This document shows positions 14,540 through 22,113 of a stretch of DNA of 26,382 bases, piece by piece. The number at the start of each line of letters is the position of its first letter. The stretch's first letter is position 1. The translations under genes were made by a program, and so were the position numbers. Under the pieces are notes generated by a model that made no database searches, was not told the origin of the DNA, and worked only from the letters and a program-made list of their open reading frames with translations. Source of the stretch: Chthoniobacter flavus (GTDB lineage: Bacteria; Verrucomicrobiota; Verrucomicrobiia; Chthoniobacterales; Terrimicrobiaceae); NCBI GenBank assembly GCA_945903555.1, contig CAMDOJ010000004.1, positions 1 through 26,382 on the forward strand, read 5' to 3'.

Positions 14540-15681
14540 GCCGCCAGAGCCGGTTGAAGACGAGTGACGCGAGAGACTGCCGCAGCGGCCAGCGAAATAT
14601 CGAACTCCGTTGTCTTGCGCCCCATGGAAAAGCGGATCGTCGCCAAGGCCGTCTTCGAATTCACACCCATGGCAACAAGAACATGCGAGGGTTGGATCGA
14701 ACCGACCATGCACGCGCTACCGCTGGAAACACAGACACCCTCGAGGTCGAGGCCCATCAAAAGCGCTTCTCCATCCGCGCCAGGGAAACTGACGTTGAGC
14801 GTGTTCGAGAGCGATTTGTCGGGATTTCCGTTGCGGATCGCCTTCGGGCAGTCCGCGTAAATTTTTGCCCAGAGCTCCTCGCGGAGCGGCTCGAGTCGCG
14901 CGGACTCAGACTCTGCATCGCGGGCGGCGATTTCGGCAGCGACGGCCATGCCTACAATAGCAGCGACGTTTTCCGTGCCAGGACGGCGGGAATTCTCATG
15001 CGAGCCCCCATGGGCCGTGCGCGAAAGGGCTATGCCTGCCCCGACATAAAGGGCTCCAACGCCCTGCGGTCCGTAAAATTTGTGCCCTGCAATCGAGATT
15101 GCGGAGAGACCAGGCACACGCGCGCTGAGAGGGATTTTTCCGAATGTCTGAACGGCATCGGTGTGAAAAAAAACGCCCCTTTCGAGGCACACAGCAGCCA
15201 TATCGGCAATGGGCTGGATGGCTCCCGTCTCATTGTTGGCATGCATCACGGATACCACCGTCGTGTCTTTGCGAATCAGGCTAGCGAGGAGCTCAGGATC
15301 GGCGACTCCGGCGCTATCCACCGGCAGGATCGTGACCTCATAACCCTCAAATTGCTGCAAATGCTCGCCCGCGTGAAGGACCGCATGATGCTCGATAGCG
15401 GAAATAATGAGATGCTTCCCCCGCATCGCATGGGCACGGGCGATGCCCATGACACCGAGATTGCAGGACTCCGTCCCACCACCGGTAAAAATAATCTCGT
15501 GCGATTTCGTGCCAAGGACTCCCGCGAGACGATCACGGGCATCATCGACCGCCGCCCTCGCCTGACGTCCCGCCGCATGAATGGACGAAGGATTTCCAAA
15601 GTCGCCGTCCAAAAACGGCAACATGGCATCCCTCGCCTCAGGGGCGAGTGGCGTGGTGGCGTTGTAGTCTAGATAAACCAT
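14536..15681 (-). CDS. Cysteine desulfurase (NifS/IscS type)
   Basis: PLP-dependent enzyme of 381 residues that converts L-cysteine to alanine and delivers persulfide sulfur for Fe-S clusters, thiamine or tRNA thiolation. Seen: YLDYNATTPLAPEA (3-16), FTGGGTESCNLG, SAIEHHAV with the PLP-stacking His, HANNETGAIQP, HTDAVQTFGKIP, the PLP lysine in SIAGHKFYGPQG (Lys201), and the active-site cysteine loop SSGSACMVGSIQPSHVL (Cys324), which marks the NifS/IscS class rather than SufS. No iscU, nifU or other Fe-S scaffold is adjacent, so its acceptor is unknown. ATG at 15679-15681 overlaps the end of cysE by 13 bases, placing production and use of cysteine in one transcript. Confidence 0.94.
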   Translation of the reverse strand: MVYLDYNATTPLAPEARDAMLPFLDGDFGNPSSIHAAGRQARAAVDDARDRLAGVLGTKSHEIIFTGGGTESCNLGVMGIARAHAMRGKHLIISAIEHHAVLHAGEHLQQFEGYEVTILPVDSAGVADPELLASLIRKDTTVVSVMHANNETGAIQPIADMAAVCLERGVFFHTDAVQTFGKIPLSARVPGLSAISIAGHKFYGPQGVGALYVGAGIALSRTAHGGSHENSRRPGTENVAAIVGMAVAAEIAARDAESESARLEPLREELWAKIYADCPKAIRNGNPDKSLSNTLNVSFPGADGEALLMGLDLEGVCVSSGSACMVGSIQPSHVLVAMGVNSKTALATIRFSMGRKTTEFDISLAAAAVSRVTRLQPALAA

Positions 15682-16586
15682 TCGATTTCCGTGGAACCGA
15701 CCAAGCGATTCTTATCAAGAATACGCAATTGTTTCTCTTCGTAAACTACGAGTGAATCCGACGGCACGCTTTGCATAAGAAAAACGTTCGCACCGATGGT
15801 GGTTCCGCTACCAATCACCGTTCCGCCGCCAAGGATGGTGGAATTCGGATAGATTGTCACATGATCTCCGACCTCAGGATGACGCTTCCCGCCTTTCACG
15901 ATCGAACCGGACTCGTCCTTGGCAAAGCTGCGGGCGCCGAGGGTCACGCCGTGGTAAAGCTTCACACGCCGACCGATACGGCAGGTCTCGCCAATAACGA
16001 CGCCCGTGCCGTGGTCGATGAAAAAATATGCCCCGATTTCGGCTCCAGGATGAATGTCGATTCCAGTGCACGCGTGGGCCCACTCGGTCATCATCCGAGG
16101 TAGAAGCGGGATTTTTTCTAAGTAGAGCAAATGGGCGCATCGCTGAATCGCGACAGCTTCCAGAAAAGGATAAGAGAGAATGATTTCCTCATTACTCACA
16201 GCCGCCGGATCGCCCTCATAGGCCGCAATAATATCGGTGCGCAGCAACTCCCGAACGCCCGGAAGAGCTTCCAAAAACTGCATCAAGAGCTCGCGGGCGC
16301 GGGAATTGGGGCAATCAGGATCGGAAATTCGGAGGCTTTTGAAAATTTGATCCTCGAGTTGGTCGGCGAGAGCTTGGAGACGCGTCCCCGTAATGTCAGC
16401 GAGCTCGCTTTTATGAATCGGTCGCTCGTCGTGAAATCCGGGAAAAAGAAATTGCAGTAATTGCTCGCAGAGGCCCGCCAGAGCACGCTTGGAGGGCAGG
16501 TTGTGTCCATCCGTATTATTCAACCCTCCCACCAATTCGTAGGAGGCGAGAATCTGACTGGCGATATCTGTCAACCGGCTTTGCAT
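15669..16586 (-). CDS. cysE: Serine O-acetyltransferase (EpsC-type)
   Basis: Makes O-acetylserine from serine and acetyl-CoA, the first step of cysteine synthesis in the cytoplasm. The 305-residue protein has a long helical N-terminal region (1-165) as in the EpsC/SAT subgroup, then a left-handed beta-helix of hexapeptide repeats: GIDIHPGAEIGAYFFIDHGTG with the catalytic His region, VVIGETCRIG, KLYHGVTLG and NSTILGGGTVIGSGTTIGAN. A GKRHPEVGD loop is typical of the family. ATG at 16584-16586 begins 49 bases after galK ends, and the 3' end overlaps the desulfurase start, so it is the head or second gene of this operon. Adjacency of EpsC-type SAT and a NifS-like desulfurase fits sulfur-transfer metabolism. 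Confidence 0.94.
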   Translation of the reverse strand: MQSRLTDIASQILASYELVGGLNNTDGHNLPSKRALAGLCEQLLQFLFPGFHDERPIHKSELADITGTRLQALADQLEDQIFKSLRISDPDCPNSRARELLMQFLEALPGVRELLRTDIIAAYEGDPAAVSNEEIILSYPFLEAVAIQRCAHLLYLEKIPLLPRMMTEWAHACTGIDIHPGAEIGAYFFIDHGTGVVIGETCRIGRRVKLYHGVTLGARSFAKDESGSIVKGGKRHPEVGDHVTIYPNSTILGGGTVIGSGTTIGANVFLMQSVPSDSLVVYEEKQLRILDKNRLVGSTEIEWFI

Positions 16587-16635
16587 TGTCGGGAGACTAT
16601 GTGAATTCGCCTCTTATGTCGAGAATCAGGTGAAA

Positions 16636-17730
16636 TCAGGCTTTGTCGTGATCGGGAGGCAGAGCGCCAGCACCCGCGCGGCAACGGTAGCCTGTAGCCG
16701 AGTATCCGGTTTGGGCGTCGTAAGCGGATTTGACATTATTCAGAATGCCTTCAATCGCATCTTGCTCCACTAGAGCAACTATTGCGCCACCGAACCCACC
16801 ACCAGTAAGACGCGCACCGAGACAGCCTTTTTGTTGGTTGGCAAGTTCAACGAGCAAATCCAGTTCCGGCGTGCTGTTTTCAAAATTCTCCATCGAACTG
16901 CGGTGAGAAGCCGTCATCAATTGACCGAGTCTCTCTCCACGACCAGCCCGAAGAGCCTCAATCGCCTCGAAAACACGCTCATTTTCACCCACCACGTGAC
17001 GGGCGCGACGCTTCACCAAAGCGGGAAGATCAGCCGCCTCCAGAGCCGCGCTGGTCGTATCGCGAAGGGCCTCAACGCCCATTGCCGCAGCAGCAGCGAA
17101 GCACTGTTCGCGCCGCTCGTTATATTCTCCACCAATGAGCGCATGTTTGACTGAAGAATTAATGATGAGCAGCCCAAGTTGGGAGGGAAAGGGAATCTCC
17201 TCCACCAACTCCGCGCGACAATCCAGATAAACCAGATGATCCTTCCGCCCAAAAACCGACGAGGCTTGGTCGAGGAGACCGCAATTCACTCCCACAAATT
17301 CATTTTCCGCACGGCGGCAAAGCTTGGCGATATCCATTCGAGAGAGAGATAAAGGATAGAGGCGTGAAAGAAAAACCGCCGTTGCCACCTCCAGCGCAGC
17401 CGAACTGGATAGGCCCGCGCCACTTGGGAGCGTGGTTTCAAACTGCACCGCAAATCCACCCACTTCTGCGCCCGCGAGTGCCAGCATTTCCGCAACGCCG
17501 AGTGGATAGTCCGTCCAATCGCGGCGGGGTTTCAATCCCTCAGTTCGATTCAATGTCACCATACCACCCATATCCCCGCTACCGAGTTGAACCTCACCAT
17601 TGGCAAGGCGGCAACCTGTGGCGGTCACGCCAAGTTGCAAAGCAGCCGAGAGGACAACGCCTCCATTGTAATCTGTATGATTCCCGAGGATCTCAACGCG
17701 GCCGGGAGCGAAGGCAGTTGCATTAGTCAT
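16636..17730 (-). CDS. galK: Galactokinase
   Basis: GHMP-family sugar kinase of 364 residues that phosphorylates galactose at C1 in the Leloir pathway. Seen: the substrate signature APGRVEILGNHTDYNGG near the N-terminus (ILGNHTDYN rather than the common LIGEHTDYN), the ATP loop LPSGAGLSSSAALE, catalytic-region GVNCGLLDQASSVFG, and the C-terminal motif GARLTGGGFGGAIVAL. No galT or galE is beside it, so galactose use or salvage cannot be confirmed from context. An open frame extends to 17766. ATG at 17730 gives the usual short N-terminus, though ATG at 17742 is also possible. It may share a transcript with cysE, 49 bases downstream. It diverges from the YqjD-like gene. Confidence 0.92.
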   Translation of the reverse strand: MTNATAFAPGRVEILGNHTDYNGGVVLSAALQLGVTATGCRLANGEVQLGSGDMGGMVTLNRTEGLKPRRDWTDYPLGVAEMLALAGAEVGGFAVQFETTLPSGAGLSSSAALEVATAVFLSRLYPLSLSRMDIAKLCRRAENEFVGVNCGLLDQASSVFGRKDHLVYLDCRAELVEEIPFPSQLGLLIINSSVKHALIGGEYNERREQCFAAAAAMGVEALRDTTSAALEAADLPALVKRRARHVVGENERVFEAIEALRAGRGERLGQLMTASHRSSMENFENSTPELDLLVELANQQKGCLGARLTGGGFGGAIVALVEQDAIEGILNNVKSAYDAQTGYSATGYRCRAGAGALPPDHDKA

Positions 17731-17773
17731 AACCCTCATCATTCCGACTGCGTTGACGCTTGCCAAGGTTGAA

Positions 17774-17791
17774 TTTCATGTCAAAATGAAA
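17774..17791. promoter_or_regulatory. Inverted repeat between galK and the YqjD-like operon
   Basis: TTTCAT (17774-17779) and ATGAAA (17786-17791) are perfect inverted arms around a 6-base spacer, lying 22 bases upstream of the plus-strand start and about 44 bases upstream of galK. On the minus strand a perfect TTGACA covers 17780-17785, but I found no good -10. It may be an operator shared by the divergent genes. Six-base arms can arise by chance. Confidence 0.3.
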
Positions 17792-17813
17792 AGTGTAACC
17801 CACCAATAATATT

Positions 17814-18215
17814 ATGCCTGACACAACCGAATCCCATACAGCGGTGCAAAAACTCGAAAGCAGCACAGAACACGCCAAAAAAGCTCTTGATGCGGCAGCA
17901 AGCGCCGGCAGAGTGGTTGGTGAAACCGTCAAAGCCCAAGCCAAAGAGGCTTTTGAAGCCAGCCGTGGCCATCTTGGTGCCGCCGCGAAAGACTTAGGCG
18001 AAGCAGCGAGTTCGACCTACCAAGACCTTCGTGACCAAGCGCGCGTAAAAACCGAAGACTTGCGATATCGAGCGAACCATTTGTTCGATGATGCCACTGA
18101 CTACGCACAGACCTACCAAACCGAAGCCGAGGCTTACATTCGTGAAAACCCCCTCCAGTCTGTCGGGATCGCTCTTGGCGTTGGCTTCCTGCTAGGGATC
18201 ATCATCCGTCGTTGA
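17814..18215 (+). CDS. DUF883/YqjD-ElaB-like membrane-anchored protein
   Basis: 133-residue protein with a long amphipathic, Ala/Glu/Lys-rich helical N-terminal part (1-105), then ENPLQSVGIALGVGFLLGIIIRR: a conserved ENP...G boundary, a Gly-rich transmembrane helix (about 113-130) and a short basic end. That layout is the DUF883 family (E. coli YqjD, ElaB, YgaM), which are C-terminally anchored inner-membrane proteins reported to associate with ribosomes in stationary phase. Length is slightly above the usual ~100. The start ATG at 17814 lacks a Shine-Dalgarno motif. It is followed after 19 bases by a YqjE-like gene, the same order as yqjD-yqjE-yqjK in enterobacteria. Confidence 0.88.
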   Translation: MPDTTESHTAVQKLESSTEHAKKALDAAASAGRVVGETVKAQAKEAFEASRGHLGAAAKDLGEAASSTYQDLRDQARVKTEDLRYRANHLFDDATDYAQTYQTEAEAYIRENPLQSVGIALGVGFLLGIIIRR

Positions 18216-18234
18216 TTGGGTCGAAAAACGCACC

Positions 18235-18660
18235 ATGAGCGCTTCAAAACCGGAGCTTGATGGCCGGTCCACGGTTCCTCGTGGACTCATGGCGGAAATC
18301 CTGAGTCTCATCGGATCTTCGGGCCGGTATTTGCAGGCAATTTTAGCCTTGGCTGGGGAAGAATCCCGCGAAGCCCTTGCGCTCTACACCCGCTTGCTGG
18401 TGATGCTGGCCGCGGCCTTCTTTTTTGCCGCCTTGGGATACATCCTCTTAGTGTTCGTTGTTGTATTTTTGGCGGCTCAGATTCTAGGCATTTCATTGTT
18501 GGCTGTTTTTTCAGCGCTCACGATTATTCACGGTTTGGCTGCTATCCTTTGCGCCAAGCATGTGCGAGATTACAGCCGCAGTCCGCTATTCACCATCACC
18601 CGCAGAGAGATCACGCGCGATCTGAAAGAGCTTCAGAAGAACGCTCCCCGTCATGAGTAA
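18235..18660 (+). CDS. YqjE-like phage-holin-superfamily membrane protein (DUF1469-type)
   Basis: 141-residue protein: a polar N-terminal segment of about 50 residues, two adjacent hydrophobic helices (about 53-76 and 79-104), and a basic C-terminal tail. The layout and position match the putative Actinobacterial-holin-X/YqjE family (DUF1469), which despite the name is chromosomal and of unknown function in envelope physiology. It has no lysis gene partner here. ATG at 18235 is 19 bases after the YqjD-like stop. Its last 8 bases overlap the next gene, so the three genes are translated together. Confidence 0.82.
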   Translation: MSASKPELDGRSTVPRGLMAEILSLIGSSGRYLQAILALAGEESREALALYTRLLVMLAAAFFFAALGYILLVFVVVFLAAQILGISLLAVFSALTIIHGLAAILCAKHVRDYSRSPLFTITRREITRDLKELQKNAPRHE

Positions 18661-19033
18661 TAAGGAAGCCATTCTCGAGGAACTGCGCCGCAGTCGTTTG
18701 GCCATTGCGAGCGACACCGCCGCCATCGCCGAAGAGTTTAATATTCTCGGCAAACTCAGACGCTCTGTAACATCCCGTCCCTTTGCGTGGCTGGGAGGCG
18801 CTGCTGCTCTTGGCTATATTTTTTCTAGGCCTAAGACGAAAAAGCCGACCAAAAACACTCCGCTAATTGATGGTACTCCTACCGAGAAGACCATACCAAC
18901 CGCCAAAGATCGCCAGCACTGGCTGATGACGGCATTTGGCATTTTCAAAATGGTATTCCCCTTCATTCGGCCAGCGCTTTCTGCGTATGCCGCTCGCCGT
19001 TTGGGCGAATTTACAGAAAAAATTGGACGCTAA
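18653..19033 (+). CDS. YqjK-like small protein
   Basis: 126-residue protein whose N-terminal helix (KEAILEELRRSRLAIASDT, about 4-22) resembles YqjK/DUF3618-like heads, followed by a short hydrophobic stretch (about 43-59) and a second weakly hydrophobic segment near 93-112 with Lys/Thr/Pro-rich linker between. The family match is weak. The call leans on its place behind YqjD- and YqjE-like genes. ATG at 18653 lies inside the end of the preceding gene (8-base overlap). The M29 aminopeptidase gene starts 4 bases after its stop, so all four share one transcript. Confidence 0.68.
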   Translation: MSNKEAILEELRRSRLAIASDTAAIAEEFNILGKLRRSVTSRPFAWLGGAAALGYIFSRPKTKKPTKNTPLIDGTPTEKTIPTAKDRQHWLMTAFGIFKMVFPFIRPALSAYAARRLGEFTEKIGR

Positions 19034-19037
19034 TTTT

Positions 19038-20159
19038 ATGCATGATCCCCGTTTGGACAAACTGGCAGACGTTCTCACGAGCCACTCGACGAAACTAAAA
19101 TCTGGAGAAAAAGTTCTCATCGACATCTTTGATGCCCCAGACGAAATGGCGATTTCGCTTATTCAGGCTACTAGGGCCCGCGGCGCCATTCCCTTCGTTC
19201 AAATACATCACGCCCGCGTCTCCCGCGAAATCGCGTTGGGTGCAGAGAAAGCTCAACTGACGATCGCGAGCAGTGTGGAATTAGCACGGATGAAAAAGAT
19301 GGACGCCTACATCGCGGTGAGAGGCAGCCACAACATCACGGAATTGAGCGATGTGCCGGACGAAAAAATGCGACTGATCTCCGGAGCGATGCGCCCGGTG
19401 ATGGATTGGCGAATCAATAAGACCAAGTGGGTCGTGCTTCGCTGGCCCACGCCCGCCATGGCGCAACAAGCGCAGATGAGCACACCGGCATTCGAGGACT
19501 TCTACTTCAAAGTTTGCACGCTCGATTATAGCCGAATGGCCCCAGGGATGGCAGCGCTCAAAACGCTGATGGATAGCACCGACAAAGTTCATCTCAAAGG
19601 CCCCGGCACAGACCTTCATTTTTCCATCAAGGGGATCGGCTCTGTGACTTGCGGCGGCGACCGCAACATTCCGGATGGTGAAGTTTTTTCCTGTCCCGTG
19701 AAGAAAAGCGTCGAGGGCTTCGTGACCTTCAATGTGCCTAGCATTTATCAAGGCCAGGCTTTTGATGGCGTCCGCTTGGAATTCTCGGCCGGTAAGATCG
19801 TGAATGCCACGTCGAACAACACCTCTGCGCTCAACCGGATTTTGGATAGCGATGAAGGCGCCCGCTACATCGGAGAATTTGCACTCGGGTTCAACCCCCA
19901 CATCCTCCACCCGATGCGCGATATCCTGTTCGATGAAAAAATCGCGGGGTCGTTTCACTTTACGCCCGGACAGGCCTACAAGACGGCTGGAAACGGGAAT
20001 ACAAGCCACATCCACTGGGATATGGTCTGCATTCAACGCCCCGAATGCGGTGGCGGCGAGGTGTGGTTCGACGGAAAACTGATTCGCAAAGATGGTCTGT
20101 TCATCCCCACGGCGCTCAAGAAACTGAATCCCGATTACCTTCTAGGGAAAGGAAAGTAA
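19038..20159 (+). CDS. M29-family aminopeptidase
   Basis: Metallo-aminopeptidase of the thermophilic aminopeptidase T/S (AmpS, PepS) family, 373 residues, which removes N-terminal residues from peptides in the cytoplasm using two metal ions. The ligand set known for AmpT can be placed: Glu215 (PDGEVFSCP), Glu280 (YIGEFALG), His307 (SFHF), Tyr314 (GQAYK), His326 and Asp328 (HIHWD). The frame is open to 18936, but ATG at 19038, 4 bases after the YqjK-like stop, gives the proper N-terminus and removes a long overlap. The family is about 370-410 residues, so it is complete. The link between an aminopeptidase and the YqjD-type genes is not explained by known biology. Confidence 0.92.
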   Translation: MHDPRLDKLADVLTSHSTKLKSGEKVLIDIFDAPDEMAISLIQATRARGAIPFVQIHHARVSREIALGAEKAQLTIASSVELARMKKMDAYIAVRGSHNITELSDVPDEKMRLISGAMRPVMDWRINKTKWVVLRWPTPAMAQQAQMSTPAFEDFYFKVCTLDYSRMAPGMAALKTLMDSTDKVHLKGPGTDLHFSIKGIGSVTCGGDRNIPDGEVFSCPVKKSVEGFVTFNVPSIYQGQAFDGVRLEFSAGKIVNATSNNTSALNRILDSDEGARYIGEFALGFNPHILHPMRDILFDEKIAGSFHFTPGQAYKTAGNGNTSHIHWDMVCIQRPECGGGEVWFDGKLIRKDGLFIPTALKKLNPDYLLGKGK

Positions 20160-20203
20160 GAGTGGGCATATAGTGATACGCACCGCATCTGAGGCAATTT
20201 TGT

Positions 20204-20230
20204 TTGCCGTTATCAAATCAACCCGATAAT
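20204..20230 (+). promoter_or_regulatory. Weak candidate promoter for the PUR-domain gene
   Basis: TTGCCG at 20204-20209 and GATAAT at 20225-20230 are separated by 15 bases, shorter than ideal. It would start transcription about 10 bases before the ATG at 20247. The spacing makes this tentative. Confidence 0.3.
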
Positions 20231-20246
20231 TATTCATCCCTTTGAT

Positions 20247-20453
20247 ATGGAAAATACCCTAGCCTCGCGAGAATTGCAGATCGAGCGCAAACACGTTATT
20301 ATTGAGTTGCGCGAAAATGACCGGGGTAGATTTCTCAAAATCACCGAAGAGGCGCACGGACGACGGAATTCGGTGATCATCCCCAGCACCGGCCTAGATG
20401 AGTTTGAAACCCTCCTAGACGAGGTCCTCACCGCTGGCGAAGAGATCGAATAA
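20247..20453 (+). CDS. Single-PUR-domain nucleic-acid-binding protein
   Basis: 68-residue protein that consists of one PUR repeat. The strand-turn-strand-helix pattern RKHVIIELRENDRGRFLKITEE followed by an LDEFETLLDEVL helix aligns well with eukaryotic Pur-alpha repeats (DVKQNAKGRFLKIAE type) and with bacterial PUR proteins of spirochaetes and Bacteroidetes, which bind single-stranded DNA and RNA as dimers. At this size it must dimerise to form the intact fold. ATG at 20247 has no Shine-Dalgarno motif. It stands alone, 87 bases after the aminopeptidase gene and converging on znuB, with a tentative promoter. Possible roles are RNA binding or transcription control, as for BpuR in Borrelia (inference). 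Confidence 0.82.
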   Translation: MENTLASRELQIERKHVIIELRENDRGRFLKITEEAHGRRNSVIIPSTGLDEFETLLDEVLTAGEEIE

Positions 20454-20488
20454 CGCCGCTTCGCGAATCTCGGACTGCACGTTTGAAG

Positions 20489-21373
20489 TTATTTTTTCCA
20501 CCTTTCGAGGGATTCTTCGTGTAGATGCCGCCGCCTGAAATAGCGCGAAAATATGCCGTATTTCGGACTGAAAAAATAAGCCAGAAGGAATAACGCTCCG
20601 AGAATCAATACAATGGCCGGACCGGATGGGATGTTTGCCCAAAACGAGAATAGCAATCCGACCACTGCGCCGAACGTCCCCAGCGCCCCACCGCCCCAAA
20701 GCATGATATCGAAGGAGTCACTTAATAAGTAAATGGTGGCCGCAGGCAAGATCAGCAAACCGAGAGACAAAAGCACGCCCACAGCTTGAAGCGAGGACAC
20801 CATGGCTAAAACAATAAGCAGAATGAGCATCCCCAAAAGCCCCCCAACTGGAATCCCCTGACTCCGAGCAACCGAGGCCTCGAATATCGCGAGTAAAAGT
20901 GGACGCTGAAAAATCACAAGCAGGATCAGCGCGACACAGGTGATCCCATAACTCGTCCAAAGATCGCTATCCCCCACCCCAAGGATGTTGCCAAAAAGGA
21001 AATGATCCAAACTCACTTTCACACCGGCATATTTGATAAGTGCGATGCCGATGGCGAAGGCGATGATGTAAAGGGCGGCAATGGCCGTCTCTTCCTTCAC
21101 CCGCGAACTTCTTGAAATAAGGTGCCCACCCAAAGCGACAAAAATGGCGGCAAACAGACCACCTAGAAGTAAACCCGCCGGCGAGAGACCGACTAAAATA
21201 GCCGATACAGCGAGGCCAGGCAGGAGTGAGTGCGAAAGCGCATCGGCCATGAGAGCCAAGCGCCTAATGACCACAAAAGCCCCAAGAAAGCCATTCGTGA
21301 AGCCAATCAACACACAGGCTAAGAGTGCCCGCTGCATGAATTCGTATTGGAAGGGTTCGAGTATCCAGTTCAT
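20489..21373 (-). CDS. znuB: Zinc/manganese-type ABC transporter permease
   Basis: Integral membrane subunit of a cluster 9 metal importer (ZnuB/MntB/TroC family), 294 residues with about eight or nine helices. Seen: FTNGFLGAFVVIRRLALMADALSHSLLPGLA (about 23-53), the ALSHSLLPG motif being typical of the family, then LDHFLFGNILGV and the SLQAVGVLLSLGLLILPAATIYLL segment. It pairs with the ATPase upstream: its ATG at 21371-21373 overlaps that gene's TGA as ATGA. The C-terminal tail is basic. Metal preference cannot be read from the permease; it is taken from the His-rich binding protein of the same operon. Convergent with the PUR gene, with no clear terminator in the 35-base gap. Confidence 0.93.
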   Translation of the reverse strand: MNWILEPFQYEFMQRALLACVLIGFTNGFLGAFVVIRRLALMADALSHSLLPGLAVSAILVGLSPAGLLLGGLFAAIFVALGGHLISRSSRVKEETAIAALYIIAFAIGIALIKYAGVKVSLDHFLFGNILGVGDSDLWTSYGITCVALILLVIFQRPLLLAIFEASVARSQGIPVGGLLGMLILLIVLAMVSSLQAVGVLLSLGLLILPAATIYLLSDSFDIMLWGGGALGTFGAVVGLLFSFWANIPSGPAIVLILGALFLLAYFFSPKYGIFSRYFRRRHLHEESLERWKK

Positions 21374-22113
21374 TCGTGATCGTGGTGATGGCCGCTAAAA
21401 ACGTGCACGGTATAAGCGCGGTCGAGGTTTTCTTTGGTGAAGGCTTCCGCTGTCGGACCACAGGCAACAGCCTCGCCATTGATCAGGAGAATGTGATCAA
21501 AGAGAGCCTCCACACTTTTGAGGTCGTGATGGGAAGCTATCACCAACTTTCCCGCATCACGAAGTCGACGCATCGCGGCAGCAAAGGCTTCCGCCGCGTT
21601 GCGATCGAGGCCGGTGAAGGGTTCGTCGAGAAGGTAGATGTGCGCCTGCTGAGCCCAAGCTCGAGCGAGAAATGCGCGCTGTTGCTGCCCCCCGGAGAGA
21701 GCTGATATTTGCCTGTCGGCTAAGTCGGCCAGATCGCAGATATCCAATGCTTCAGCGACTGCGGCGGCATCCTGTGCAGAAAATTTCCTCCATTTTCCCA
21801 AGGAGGGATACCTCCCCATCTCGACGAGTCCGCGGACAGTCACTGGAAAATCCCAGTCCACCGCCTCACGTTGCGGCACATAGGCAATGGTGCGTGAGGC
21901 AGGACCATCCAACTCATGCCCGCAAAATTCAATTCGTCCGGTCTCAATCGGAAGAAGGCCAGCGATCGCTTTCAGCAAAGTCGTCTTGCCTGCCCCATTC
22001 GGTCCCAGCAACGCGATGCAGGATCCGCAATGGAATACCGCGCTGAGATGATGCACTGCAGGAATCCGATTGTAGCTGACGGTGACGTCTTCGAGAGTGA
22101 GTTGATGACTCAT
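21370..22113 (-). CDS. znuC: Zinc/manganese-type ABC transporter ATPase
   Basis: 247-residue ATP-binding subunit of the metal importer. Walker A GPNGAGKT at 37-44, Q-loop in YVPQRE (about 78-83) followed by the family-typical DWDFPVTV, signature LSGGQ at 139-143, Walker B with YLLDEP (160-165), and a switch His in ASHHDLK. The protein ends in a His-rich tail (FSGHHHDHE), unusual for an ATPase and possibly zinc-sensing. An open frame reaches 22152, but ATG at 22113 overlaps the stop of the upstream small gene as ATGA and is chosen. Translational coupling runs through the small gene, this gene and znuB. Confidence 0.93.
   Translation of the reverse strand: MSHQLTLEDVTVSYNRIPAVHHLSAVFHCGSCIALLGPNGAGKTTLLKAIAGLLPIETGRIEFCGHELDGPASRTIAYVPQREAVDWDFPVTVRGLVEMGRYPSLGKWRKFSAQDAAAVAEALDICDLADLADRQISALSGGQQQRAFLARAWAQQAHIYLLDEPFTGLDRNAAEAFAAAMRRLRDAGKLVIASHHDLKSVEALFDHILLINGEAVACGPTAEAFTKENLDRAYTVHVFSGHHHDHE

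Noticed and set aside
13769..14557. Plus-strand open frame of 262 codons across the SprT-like gene
   Set aside because: Antisense to the SprT-like gene and the start of paralogue B, both better supported.
14554..15672. Plus-strand open frame of 372 codons opposite the cysteine desulfurase
   Set aside because: Complete antisense shadow of a gene with all catalytic motifs; no recognisable domain.
18235..18660. Holin-like gene as a sign of prophage
   Set aside because: The family is chromosomal in many bacteria, and the flanking YqjD- and YqjK-like genes explain it; no phage genes are present.
19281..20036. Minus-strand open frame of 251 codons inside the M29 gene
   Set aside because: Antisense to an aminopeptidase with all metal ligands present; no domain seen.
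20193..20208. Inverted repeat GGCAA-N6-TTGCC downstream of the M29 gene
   Set aside because: Only 5-base arms and no T tract after it, so not a terminator; too short to call an operator.
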